Assembly (NCBI RefSeq): GCF_030552475.1
Contig: NZ_JAUPED010000002.1
Span: forward strand, 360,863 to 424,862
Reading direction: 5' to 3'
DNA from: Mariniflexile sp. AS56
GTDB lineage: Bacteria > Bacteroidota > Bacteroidia > Flavobacteriales > Flavobacteriaceae
Length of the DNA stretch: 64,000 nt
The notes beneath the pieces were generated by a model. It saw only the letters and a program-made list of their open reading frames with translations, did no database searches and had not been told where the DNA came from. Both the position numbers and the translations under genes were made by a program. Below are positions 1 to 8,246 of the stretch, in pieces. Positions within the stretch are counted from its first letter, which is position 1. Every line of letters begins with the position of its first letter.

Positions 1-533
1 TTTTTTATATACTCTTTATTGAATTTTAATTTATCTGGGATAATGGTTTTAATGAAGAATTCTTCAGGGTTTTCGGCAGCCTTTAAAAGTTCTACTTCAT
101 TTCTGTATTTTAACGAAGCAAGTCCTGTAATACCTGGCCGAACGGTGAATATTTTCATGTCGTCTTCATTATAAAAGTTCACATAATAACGTAATTCAGG
201 TCTTGGGCCAACAAAACTCATGTCGCTTTTTAAAATATTTATAAGTTGCGGAAACTCATCCATTTTATAGCGTCGTAAAAAATATCCTACTTTTGTTATT
301 CTAGAATCGTGATTTCCTAAAGTAAGCAATCCTTTAGTTTCAGACTGCATACGCATAGTTCGAAACTTATAGATGTTGAAGTCTTTATTGTTTTTTCCAA
401 CACGGCCTTGTATAAATAAAATAGGTCCTTTCGAATCTAATTTAATACAAATAGCAATGAGTATTAAAAAGGGAGCGAGAATGATTAATCCAATAAAGGC
501 GCCTATCATATCGAAACAACGCTTGGCAATCAT
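1..533 (-). CDS. Bacterial sugar transferase (undecaprenyl-phosphate glycosyl-1-phosphate transferase), 3' end outside window
   Basis: Initiating enzyme of surface polysaccharide synthesis, expected to load a sugar-1-phosphate onto undecaprenyl phosphate at the inner membrane. My translation of the reverse strand starts MIAKRCFDMIGAFIGLIIL, a hydrophobic membrane hairpin, followed by the family motifs KFRTM, KMDEFPQLINILKSDMS and FVGPRPE, then a GLASLKYR segment. This is the short, single-domain form (PglC or WbaP C-terminal type), without the N-terminal membrane domain of WcaJ. The reading frame is still open at base 1, so the last residues are missing. Its ATG overlaps the stop of the upstream gene by one base, implying translational coupling. 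The family is clear; the sugar substrate cannot be read from sequence. Confidence 0.9.
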   Translation of the reverse strand, partial: MIAKRCFDMIGAFIGLIILAPFLILIAICIKLDSKGPILFIQGRVGKNNKDFNIYKFRTMRMQSETKGLLTLGNHDSRITKVGYFLRRYKMDEFPQLINILKSDMSFVGPRPELRYYVNFYNEDDMKIFTVRPGITGLASLKYRNEVELLKAAENPEEFFIKTIIPDKLKFNKEYIK

Positions 534-907
534 TAATTAGCTATTCTAAAATTCGTAATGGTCGCAATGCTATCGCAATTTTCGACAGTTAATATAATTT
601 CCTTTTCATTATAGTCGCCCTCAACCATATAAACACCACAAGGCTTCTGTCTTGAATTACTTTCAGAAAAATTGATATTTCCTTTTCTTAAAACGTAGTT
701 GACAGCAACTGAATCTAAATTATTGGTATGTAATTGCGATTGAATGGTATTAGAATACTCAATTTTTTTTAGCCGAATATTCTTTAAAACACGGGCGTCA
801 GGACCATAACTGCAGGATGTTTTTTTACCATTTAAGAAGAAGGCTAATATGACGAGTCCGAGGGAAAAACCTCCCAAGTAGTAACCAATACGTTGAATTA
901 ATTTCAT
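533..907 (-). CDS. DUF4258-like membrane-anchored protein
   Basis: A 124-residue protein with one N-terminal membrane segment (about residues 7-26) followed by a basic stretch and a small soluble domain. A short conserved-looking patch, CSYGPDARVLKNI, follows the anchor. From memory this resembles flavobacterial proteins labelled DUF4258, which often sit between alanine dehydrogenase and a sugar transferase, as here; I could not check it. It starts 34 bp after ald and overlaps the sugar transferase start by one base, so the three probably form one transcript. No catalytic motif is visible. Confidence 0.6.
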   Translation of the reverse strand: MKLIQRIGYYLGGFSLGLVILAFFLNGKKTSCSYGPDARVLKNIRLKKIEYSNTIQSQLHTNNLDSVAVNYVLRKGNINFSESNSRQKPCGVYMVEGDYNEKEIILTVENCDSIATITNFRIAN

Positions 908-941
908 TTAATGTAATAGAAGTTTCGTTGCCTTTGTGTCT

Positions 942-2141
942 TTAAAAAATAATGAGATTAATATCGCTATAATTTAAATCGAACCACTCACCAACAGATT
1001 TACTAGTTAAAATTCCGTGGTAAAAGTACAACCCATTTTTTAAACCTCTATCAAATCGAAGTGAATTTTCTAAACCACCGTCTTCTGCAATTTTTAATAA
1101 ATAAGGTGTAAATATATTACTTATTGATACTGAGGCTGTACGAGAGTATCTTGCAGGAATATTTGGCACACAATAATGGGTTACCCCATACTTAACAAAG
1201 GTAGGTTCTTTGTGTGTGGTAACTTCACTCGATTCAAAACAACCTCCCATATCGATACTTACATCAATAATAATCGCTCCTTTTTTCATAGACTGCACCA
1301 TCGCTTCTGAAACAACAATAGGAGATCTGTTATTCCCTCTAACAGCTCCAATAACAACATCACAACGTTTTAAAGCCTTGTTTAAATTTTTTGGCTGAAT
1401 GGTAGAGGTGAAAAGAGGTCTACCTAAGTGGGTTTGAATACGTCTTAATTTGGTAATGGAATTATCGAATATTTTCACATTAGCACCTAAACCAATGGAG
1501 CTTCTCGCTGCAAATTCCCCAACAGTTCCAGCTCCTAAAATCACAACTTCTATAGGAGGCACACCGCTAATGTTTCCAAACATTAAGCCGTTACCGCCTT
1601 TGGTGTCTGATAATAATTCTGCAGCAATAAGCACAGAAGCTGTTCCTGCAATTTCACTTAGCGCTTTTACGGCGGGATAGGTGCCATCGGAATCTCTAAT
1701 AAACTCAAAGGCTAAAGCAGTAATACGTTTAGATGCGAGTGCTTCAAAATACTTTTTGCTTTGCGTTTTAATTTGTAAAGCAGAAATTAAAATAGTTTGC
1801 GGGTTCATCAGTTTTATTTGCTCGATGCTTGGTGGCTCTACTTTTAAAACCATAGGACAAGCAAAAACCTTTGCGGTATCCTTAGTGATTTCTGCACCAG
1901 ATTCACTGTAATCTTTATCGCTAAAATTAGCACCATTTCCTGCACCAGCTTCTAATAATACTCTATGGCCATTGCTAACCAGGGCGAAAACGGCATCTGG
2001 TGTTAAACAAACACGCTTTTCTTGAAATGCTGTTTCTTTGGGAATACCTATAAAGAGTTCACCTTTCCGTTTAAATATTTCAAGAGTTTCTTCTTGGGGT
2101 AAGAGTTGTTGTTTAGTAAAAGGAGACAATTGTTTTGCCAT
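942..2141 (-). CDS. ald: Alanine dehydrogenase family protein
   Basis: Predicted NAD-dependent interconversion of L-alanine and pyruvate plus ammonia. The 399-residue protein has the AlaDh/PNT N-domain (GIPKETAFQEKRVCLTPDAV), the substrate-binding Lys in MVLKVEPP, a Rossmann NAD site (VVILGAGTVGEFAA), and the conserved DVSIDMGGCFESS segment with its Asp. It is somewhat longer than classical Ald (about 370 residues) because of N- and C-terminal extensions. The segment where classical Ald has its catalytic His (YLHLA-type) reads ISALQIKTQ, so that His is replaced by Gln. It may therefore be a diverged dehydrogenase; the family assignment is firm, the exact reaction less so. It is first in a leftward unit with the DUF4258-like gene and sugar transferase. 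Confidence 0.85.
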   Translation of the reverse strand: MAKQLSPFTKQQLLPQEETLEIFKRKGELFIGIPKETAFQEKRVCLTPDAVFALVSNGHRVLLEAGAGNGANFSDKDYSESGAEITKDTAKVFACPMVLKVEPPSIEQIKLMNPQTILISALQIKTQSKKYFEALASKRITALAFEFIRDSDGTYPAVKALSEIAGTASVLIAAELLSDTKGGNGLMFGNISGVPPIEVVILGAGTVGEFAARSSIGLGANVKIFDNSITKLRRIQTHLGRPLFTSTIQPKNLNKALKRCDVVIGAVRGNNRSPIVVSEAMVQSMKKGAIIIDVSIDMGGCFESSEVTTHKEPTFVKYGVTHYCVPNIPARYSRTASVSISNIFTPYLLKIAEDGGLENSLRFDRGLKNGLYFYHGILTSKSVGEWFDLNYSDINLIIF

Positions 2142-2346
2142 AGTTGCTTAGTTTACAAAAAAATCAAATTACAAATATTTTTTTTATTCGATAGTCAGAT
2201 ACCAAAATTAATTATTTTAGAGTTTAAAAAGTGATTATTTATAGTATTTCATCTGAATTAGTGGGTTTGAACGAAAAAACATGAAAACAGAGATAACTTA
2301 TCAGTAATTAATATAAATTTATATTTTTACACCCTGAACCAATTTT

Positions 2347-4779
2347 ATGCTTAGACCGTTTTTAGCCTACATTCTATTCCTAAATACTTTATTTAGTTTT
2401 TCACAAGATATTATTTTAACGGGTACTGTAGTAGATCAAAGTAATTTACCAGTAGCTTTTTCTAATATAGTACTCTATAGTAGTGCTGATGTTAAACTTA
2501 TTAACGGAACTACAAGTGATGAAAACGGGGTGTTTCAATTCAAAAACCTTACTGCGAATACTTATACGGTAATAATTAGTTTTTTAGGGTTTGAAGAACA
2601 GAGTATGGTTATTGATCTTGATAAAACTAAAAACATTGGGGTTATTGTTCTCAAAGAAAAGTTGGAAAGCTTAGATGGTGTTACCATTATTTCAAAACGA
2701 CCAACGGTTAAACGTATGGTAGATCGCTTGGTTTTTAATGTTGAAAACTCCACACTTTCTAATAATAATGTATTAGATGTTTTAAAGCATACACCAGGTG
2801 TTTTGGTGCATGATGGGGTTATTACAGTAAAACAGTCAACGCCTACAGTTTATATAAATGATAGAAAAGTGCACTTGTCCTCTAGTGAAATACAGCAACT
2901 TTTAGAGGGCACTACAGCTAGTAATATAAAGTCTATTGAAGTTATTACAAGCCCTCCTGCAAAATACGAAGCAGAAGGAGGCGCTGTTATTAATATAGTA
3001 ACGAGTAAAAATATTATTGCAGGATATAACGGGAGTGTTTTTGGCAACTATAAACAAGGTAGTGAGTACCCAAAGTATTCGCTTGGAACGAGTCATTTTT
3101 TTAAAACAGACAAGTTAAACACTTATTTCAACTATAGTGGCAACCCAAGAAAAGATTATAGGCATAATAATGAGTCTATTAATTTTATAGAGAATGATGA
3201 GAATACAACAAGCTGGGAAACTGATTTTAAAAGGACTCGAAAATCTTCCAATCATAATATAAATGCGAATATTGACTATGAGTTGAATTCTAATAATAGT
3301 TTAGGTTTTTCCACAAGTATATTAGTGGCCCCGAGAAAAAACTCAAAAACTCATGTAAATTCGAACACAGATGTTTTTGGTGTTGGTCACGTCTTAGATT
3401 CTACATTTAACTCCATGAATCGACTGGCAGAAGAAACGTTTAATATGGCTTTTACGCTCGATTACATACATAAATTTAAAAAAGAAGGTGAAAAACTACT
3501 TGCAAGTGCCCATCATACAAATTATGACTTCTCGAGTTTTCAAGATGTAAAAACAGGTTATTTCTTGCCAAATGAAACAACAGCTTTTAGAAATAATAAT
3601 TTTCAAACCTTTTCAAGTCAGAATATAGAATTGTTTACAGGGCAAATAGATTATGAGTTACCTTTTAGTAAATCAGGGCAATTTGAAACGGGCGCTAAAG
3701 TTTCGAGTATAAATTCTGAGAGTATTTTAACCCAGTATATTTTTGAAAACGGTGAGAAAGTAGTTGATTTACAAATGTCGGATACTTTTCTGTATGACGA
3801 ACTTAATTACGCAGTATACAGCTCTTTTTCGAATGAATGGGAGAAATGGAGTTTGAAGTCTGGTCTTCGTGTTGAATACACAGATATTACAGGAAATTCA
3901 TTATCAACCAATACTGTAAATAAAAGAGATTACATGAAATTCTTCCCGTCTTTACACGTGTTGAATAGATTAAATGAAAACAATGATATTTATTTTAGTT
4001 ACAATAAGCGTATATATCGCCCCAGATATAGCGAATTAAACCCTTTTAAGTATTTCTTAAATGATAATGCCTATATAGCAGGAGACCCTGATTTAAAGCC
4101 ACAGATTGATGATGTATTTACTTTAGGTTACACCTTTAATAAAGATTATACCTTTGAGTTGTATTACCGTTATGAAAATAATCCAACTCTAGAAATAACT
4201 TTTCAAGACAACGAGGAAAACATTTTAAAGTACATTAACACCAATATTGACCATAGTGTTTCTTATGGTTTGGATTTTATGACTTACACTAAATTGGCTA
4301 AACGTTGGAACATATATGTGCTATCCTCGTTATTTTATTATGAGAATGAGTTTTATGCCTTAGAGAGTAATAATGAATTAACTCAGAATGAAAAATGGTC
4401 ACTGTATGGAAATGTAGTTAACTATTTCTCACTTTTAAAAGATAATAGTTTAAACTTGAGTATATCGTATCAATATATCTCTCCGTTATTTAATGGGCCA
4501 ACGCTTGTTAGTAGTCGCCATGGACTTGATTTAAACATTAAAAAGTCTTTGTGGAATAATAAAGCCTCGGTAAGTTTAGGGTTTGTTGATATGTTTAATA
4601 ATCAAAACTTCAATACCTCTACTAAGTATTCAAATCAAGATGTAAATACAATTACTAGAGTAGAGAATAGGCTTTTTACCTTCGGCTTTAATTATAAATT
4701 TGGAAATGCGAGTCTTAAGAACAATCAAAGACAAATTGATTTAGAAGAACGCGATAGATTGAATTCTAAAAAAGATTAA
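2347..4779 (+). CDS. TonB-dependent receptor-like outer-membrane beta-barrel protein
   Basis: An 810-residue outer-membrane protein. A signal peptide (residues 1-19, ending SFSQ) is followed by a carboxypeptidase-regulatory-like beta-sandwich (about 22-105), a plug-like domain with VYINDRKVHLSS and EVITSPPAKYEAEGGAVINIVT (about 130-215), and a long beta-barrel with the family signature RIYRPRYSELNPF and GDPDLKPQ (about 555-600). This is the outer membrane beta-barrel family typical of Flavobacteriia, usually without a SusD partner, and the ligand is unknown. It stands alone between two leftward blocks. A decayed tandem copy of its last 500 bases lies immediately downstream. The ORF at 57584 is a distant paralogue. 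Confidence 0.9.
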   Translation: MLRPFLAYILFLNTLFSFSQDIILTGTVVDQSNLPVAFSNIVLYSSADVKLINGTTSDENGVFQFKNLTANTYTVIISFLGFEEQSMVIDLDKTKNIGVIVLKEKLESLDGVTIISKRPTVKRMVDRLVFNVENSTLSNNNVLDVLKHTPGVLVHDGVITVKQSTPTVYINDRKVHLSSSEIQQLLEGTTASNIKSIEVITSPPAKYEAEGGAVINIVTSKNIIAGYNGSVFGNYKQGSEYPKYSLGTSHFFKTDKLNTYFNYSGNPRKDYRHNNESINFIENDENTTSWETDFKRTRKSSNHNINANIDYELNSNNSLGFSTSILVAPRKNSKTHVNSNTDVFGVGHVLDSTFNSMNRLAEETFNMAFTLDYIHKFKKEGEKLLASAHHTNYDFSSFQDVKTGYFLPNETTAFRNNNFQTFSSQNIELFTGQIDYELPFSKSGQFETGAKVSSINSESILTQYIFENGEKVVDLQMSDTFLYDELNYAVYSSFSNEWEKWSLKSGLRVEYTDITGNSLSTNTVNKRDYMKFFPSLHVLNRLNENNDIYFSYNKRIYRPRYSELNPFKYFLNDNAYIAGDPDLKPQIDDVFTLGYTFNKDYTFELYYRYENNPTLEITFQDNEENILKYINTNIDHSVSYGLDFMTYTKLAKRWNIYVLSSLFYYENEFYALESNNELTQNEKWSLYGNVVNYFSLLKDNSLNLSISYQYISPLFNGPTLVSSRHGLDLNIKKSLWNNKASVSLGFVDMFNNQNFNTSTKYSNQDVNTITRVENRLFTFGFNYKFGNASLKNNQRQIDLEERDRLNSKKD

Positions 4780-4794
4780 AAATATTGTTTTATT

Positions 4795-5274
4795 TTTTAT
4801 ACAGAAATACTTGATTGGATAAACTTTGGAGGATTTATGTATTATTCTCGTTGTTCTATTACGATAATGAATTTTATATTTTAGAAATTATTAAAAAATA
4901 AACTCAAAATGAAAAACGGACGTTATATCTTAATGGGATAAATTAGTTCGCTTTACTTAATAATAGTTTAGATGTAAGTGTCGTTTATCAAAATATAATA
5001 GACTAACGCTTATTAGTGGTCATCAGCTTGATACGTATTAAAAATCTTTATGGTACCAAAGTGCTTCTATTAATTTATCTTATATAGACATGTTTAAAGG
5101 CTAGAATTTCAATAGTTCAACGAAGAACAGGAATCAGAATGTGATGCAATAAGAAGGGGAGAGGATAGGTTGATTTGGCTTTAATTATAAATTTGGAAAC
5201 GCTAGTCTTAAGACCAATCAAAGACAAATTGATTTAGAAGAACGAGATAGATTGAATTCTAAGAAAGATTAAAA
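4795..5274 (+). pseudogene. Decayed tandem copy of the 3' end of the upstream receptor gene
   Basis: Read alongside the end of the intact receptor gene (about 4276-4779), this stretch matches almost throughout. Shared landmarks, intact versus remnant: ctcgttattttattatgaga (4326) versus ctcgttgttctattacgata (4847); acgcttgttagtagtcgcca (4501) versus acgcttattagtggtcatca (5006); tttaattataaatttggaaa (4686) versus the identical string at 5182; tagaagaacgcgatagattg (4741) versus tagaagaacgagatagattg (5236). The remnant has several deletions and in-frame stops (for example at 4937) and no start, so it is not translated. The stop codon and about 20 bases past it are also duplicated. It is closest to the intact gene in its last 100 bases. 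Confidence 0.9.
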
Positions 5275-5808
5275 ATATTGTTTAATTTTTTGCCAGAAAT
5301 TTTTAGGAGATATTTTAAATTCTTCTTCCAGTTCTTCTAGTGATTTATTAGCTGAATTTATTTCATTAAAAATTCGTGCTCGCACTAAGTATATTGACGG
5401 AATGACAATTGCCATTATAGGTAGCATATATATTAATTGAAATTTGTCAAGAAACTGATCATCATAGAAAACACTAACTATCTGAAATATATACATGGCA
5501 ATTGGTACTAGTAATACATGATACCACCAATGTCTATTTGTAAAAAACCAAATTAAAATTAATAAAAGAGGTATGGCTTTACCTGTAATGATCCACATGG
5601 CTGTATTGGCATTTTCGAAAAAACCACTATTGTATGTGAACAAAAAAGTGTTCCAAACTTTTTCATTAGGAACACTTTCGTACAGAGAAAATAAATAAGG
5701 AGTTATTGCTAAAATAGTAGCAATAATACTACCTATTATTAAGCTTTTTTTATCCGTTGGTAGGTACTTTGATTGTAGATCTTTCAACTTTGGCTGATTG
5801 CTGTCCAT
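5269..5808 (-). CDS. Hypothetical four-helix inner-membrane protein
   Basis: A 179-residue protein with four predicted membrane helices (about 24-44, 68-88, 94-112, 126-146) and an acidic C-terminal tail (SLEELEEEF). I do not recognise the family. The ATG at 5808 lies inside the preceding 47-codon ORF, in another frame, overlapping it by 59 bases, so the pair looks translationally coupled. Its 3' end is the junction of the receptor duplication: the last 20 or so bases have a second copy near 4777-4797, on the far side of the remnant. An alternative start further in cannot be excluded, because the first 19 residues overlap the other ORF. Confidence 0.7.
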   Translation of the reverse strand: MDSNQPKLKDLQSKYLPTDKKSLIIGSIIATILAITPYLFSLYESVPNEKVWNTFLFTYNSGFFENANTAMWIITGKAIPLLLILIWFFTNRHWWYHVLLVPIAMYIFQIVSVFYDDQFLDKFQLIYMLPIMAIVIPSIYLVRARIFNEINSANKSLEELEEEFKISPKNFWQKIKQYF

Positions 5809-5893
5809 CTAAGTTAATTGTGTTAGCTGCATAAGCTGTGAACAACATTCCTCCGAAGATCGCTACTGCGATTAAATAATTTTTAGTTTTCAT
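5750..5893 (-). CDS. Small exported peptide (47 residues)
   Basis: Translation of the reverse strand from the ATG at 5893 gives MKTKNYLIAVAIFGGMLFTA, then YAANTINLDGQQS and a basic tail ending KVPTNG. Residues 1-22 form a textbook signal peptide (KTK, hydrophobic core, AYA cleavage). A -7 promoter motif (TACATTTG on this strand) lies 32 bases upstream. The mature peptide would be about 25 residues with no cysteine. It overlaps the start of the four-helix membrane protein by 59 bases in another frame. Function unknown. I rate it real because of the signal peptide, the well placed promoter and the coupled downstream gene. Confidence 0.6.
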   Translation of the reverse strand: MKTKNYLIAVAIFGGMLFTAYAANTINLDGQQSAKVERSTIKVPTNG

Positions 5894-5924
5894 TTTATAA
5901 GGGATTTAATTAATTAATATATCC

Positions 5925-5932
5925 CAAATGTA
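5925..5932 (-). promoter_or_regulatory. -7 promoter element for the small peptide / membrane protein pair
   Basis: On the reverse strand the sequence reads TACATTTG, a full match to the Bacteroidota -7 consensus TAnnTTTG. No clear TTG -33 box is seen upstream. The predicted transcript start would leave a leader of about 25 bases before the ATG at 5893. A partial palindrome (gggat ... atccc, 5901-5925) overlaps the start site. Confidence 0.5.
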
Positions 5933-6090
5933 AATAAAGACTAAGATGAAGAAAGTGTTTAAATGTTAAAATTATGTTAAAAACAATATTTATTTCGATT
6001 TTCTAGTGCGGTTTTCCCGTAATGCCCAATATTTTCTTGTTTTTTATAAGTTATTAACGATTTATTTATAACTGTATGCTTGGTTGTTTT

Positions 6091-6519
6091 TTAATTTTTT
6101 ATGGTTAATTTTCTACTAGTTTCGCTATTAAGCTCAAAATTTAATATATCAAAGTGATTATTTAAAATGGGGATGATGTGTTCGGGCCATTCAATTAAAA
6201 CCCAATGATCGGAATCTAAATAATCTTCAATACCAAAATTATAGGCTTCTTCTAAACTTTTTATTCTGTATAAATCAAAATGAAAAATTTTATCATTTTT
6301 CAATTCATATTCATTAACTATAGAGAAGGTTGGGCTGCTTACTTCGTCTGTACTTCCTAGTTCTTTTACTAAGCCCTTTATAAAAGTTGTTTTTCCAACT
6401 CCCATATCTCCATAAAACAATATGGTTTTTGATTTTAAATGCTTGAGCAACTCTTTAACAACTGCATCAACATCAGCTAATTGATAATTAATTTCCAATT
6501 CTATATATTTAATAGGCAA
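6091..6519 (-). CDS. tsaE: TsaE, ATPase of the tRNA t6A37 threonylcarbamoyl complex
   Basis: The 142-residue protein has the Walker A motif GDMGVGKTTF at about residues 38-47, the SSPTFSIVNEY segment, the HFDLYRI motif (Walker B-like region, about 94-100) and the EWPE motif near the C-terminus. All are diagnostic of TsaE, which drives release in the TsaB-TsaD-TsaE complex that makes N6-threonylcarbamoyladenosine at tRNA position 37. Size is normal for the family. It begins 69 bp downstream of porX on the same strand and is probably co-transcribed with it. Confidence 0.95.
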   Translation of the reverse strand: MPIKYIELEINYQLADVDAVVKELLKHLKSKTILFYGDMGVGKTTFIKGLVKELGSTDEVSSPTFSIVNEYELKNDKIFHFDLYRIKSLEEAYNFGIEDYLDSDHWVLIEWPEHIIPILNNHFDILNFELNSETSRKLTIKN

Positions 6520-6588
6520 TGTTACAAATTAAAAACACAAAAAGCTAATAAAAAATGTATTTTATCGGTGATTTTTGTATTACATGGA

Positions 6589-8142
6589 CTACTTTGGGTT
6601 GAATACAGCAAAAGGTATAATCATTTCTTCAAGTGACACACCACCATGCTGATACGTGTTTCTAAAATAACTTACATAATGATTATAGTTGTTCGGGTAT
6701 GCGAAAAACAAGTCACTTTTCGCAAAAATATAAGAGCTACTCATATTTATAGATGGTAGGTGTATTTCGTGAGGGTTTTTAAACACCAATACTTCTTTAC
6801 TTTCATAAGTTAAACTACGTCCTGTTTTATAGCGTAAATTTAAACTCGTGTCCCGATCACCAATTACTTTTGATGGGTTTTTAACGTTAATAGTCCCGTG
6901 GTCTGTTGTTAGTATCAGTTTAAACCCTAACTGTTGAGCATGTTGAATCATTTCTAAAAGCGGAGAGTTTTTAAACCAACTTAATGCTAGAGAGCGGTAG
7001 GCCTTATCATTAGACGCTAGTTCCTTAACAACTTCCATTTCAGTTTTTGAATGTGAAAGCATATCTACAAAATTATAAACAACAACAGTTAAGTCGTTGT
7101 TTTTAAGTGACTTGAAGTTGTCTGCTAATTTTTTTCCTGCTTTTAAATTCGTGATTTTATAAAACTCGGTCGTTAAATGGTTTAATCCAAGGCGTTTTAA
7201 TTGGGTGTTTAAAAAATCTTCCTCATGTAAATTTTTACCGCCTTCATCCGTATCATTTTTCCAAAACTGCGGAAACAATTTTTCCATATCACTAGGCATT
7301 AATCCAGAAAATATGGCATTTCTAGCATATTGAGTGGCTGTTGGTAATATGCTAAAAAACGCTTCTTCTTTGTCCTTTTTATAATGGTTGTTAATGATGG
7401 GTTCAAATACTTTCCATTGGTCGTACCTTAAATTATCAACAACAACTAAAAGGGTGGGTTGGTCTTTGCTTAATTCCGGTACAATTTTTTCTTTGAAAAG
7501 GGTGTGCGACATGATAGGAGCATCAGAGCGTTGGTCAAACCATTTTGCATAATTCTTTTCAATAAATTTCCCGAATTGAATGTTAGCTTCGTTTTTTTGA
7601 GATTCTAAAATCTCAAACATGCCAGGATCTTCAATGTTTTCAAGTTGAATTTCCCAGTAAATCAGTTTTTGATACAAGGTAACCCATTCTTCATATGAAT
7701 TCACCATAGCCAAATCCATCGCTATTTTTCTAAATTCTTGTTGGTAATTGGAGGTTGTTTTTTCTGAAACAAGTCTAGAATGGTCTAAATTCTTCTTTAA
7801 ACTTAGTAGAATTTGGTTTGGGTTTACGGGTTTTATCAAGTAATCGGCAATTTTATTACCAATAGCTTCCTCCATAATATACTCTTCTTCACTTTTTGTA
7901 ATCATCACAACAGGAAGATTATCTTGCTTTTCTTTAATTTCATTTAAAGTTTCAAGACCACTAAGTCCAGGCATGTTTTCATCTAAAAAAACAATGTCAA
8001 AATTCTCAGTTTCAAGTATATCAATGGCCTCCGTACCACTTTTACAAGTGGTAATGGTGTAGTTGCGTTGTTGTAAAAATAATATATGAGGTTTCAGTAA
8101 ATCAATTTCATCATCTACCCAAAGTATTTTTATTGTATTCAT
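6589..8142 (-). CDS. porX: PorX, response regulator with PglZ-type phosphatase domain (T9SS regulator)
   Basis: The 517-residue protein begins with a receiver domain (about 1-120): acidic pocket DDE at 10-12, phospho-acceptor Asp54 in FLDENMPG, and the conserved Lys in DYLIKPVNP. After a helical linker comes a PglZ / alkaline-phosphatase-superfamily domain with VVDNLRYDQWK near 237 and TTDHGTI near 418. This architecture is that of PorX, which in Porphyromonas and gliding flavobacteria acts with PorY and SigP to control type IX secretion genes. That fits the T9SS cargo and PorP/SprF elsewhere in the window. It is divergent from the HD-domain gene at 8247. Confidence 0.93.
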   Translation of the reverse strand: MNTIKILWVDDEIDLLKPHILFLQQRNYTITTCKSGTEAIDILETENFDIVFLDENMPGLSGLETLNEIKEKQDNLPVVMITKSEEEYIMEEAIGNKIADYLIKPVNPNQILLSLKKNLDHSRLVSEKTTSNYQQEFRKIAMDLAMVNSYEEWVTLYQKLIYWEIQLENIEDPGMFEILESQKNEANIQFGKFIEKNYAKWFDQRSDAPIMSHTLFKEKIVPELSKDQPTLLVVVDNLRYDQWKVFEPIINNHYKKDKEEAFFSILPTATQYARNAIFSGLMPSDMEKLFPQFWKNDTDEGGKNLHEEDFLNTQLKRLGLNHLTTEFYKITNLKAGKKLADNFKSLKNNDLTVVVYNFVDMLSHSKTEMEVVKELASNDKAYRSLALSWFKNSPLLEMIQHAQQLGFKLILTTDHGTINVKNPSKVIGDRDTSLNLRYKTGRSLTYESKEVLVFKNPHEIHLPSINMSSSYIFAKSDLFFAYPNNYNHYVSYFRNTYQHGGVSLEEMIIPFAVFNPK

Positions 8143-8211
8143 TTATATGTTTTTAATAAGCATTATTAGCAATTTGTTCTTAGTATAGTCTATTATATAT
8201 ACGTATATAAT

Positions 8212-8219
8212 TATATTTG
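8212..8219 (+). promoter_or_regulatory. -7 promoter element of the HD-domain gene
   Basis: The sequence tatatttg matches TAnnTTTG exactly and lies 28 bases before the TTG start. No TTG box at the usual 17-23 base distance is evident, so only the -7 half is supported. Confidence 0.45.
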
Positions 8220-8246
8220 TGTCTATTAAACCTTAACTTTTAAAGT

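Noticed and set aside
1210..1911. Forward-strand open frames across the ald gene
   Set aside because: They are antisense shadows of a well conserved enzyme and have no start signals or family features.
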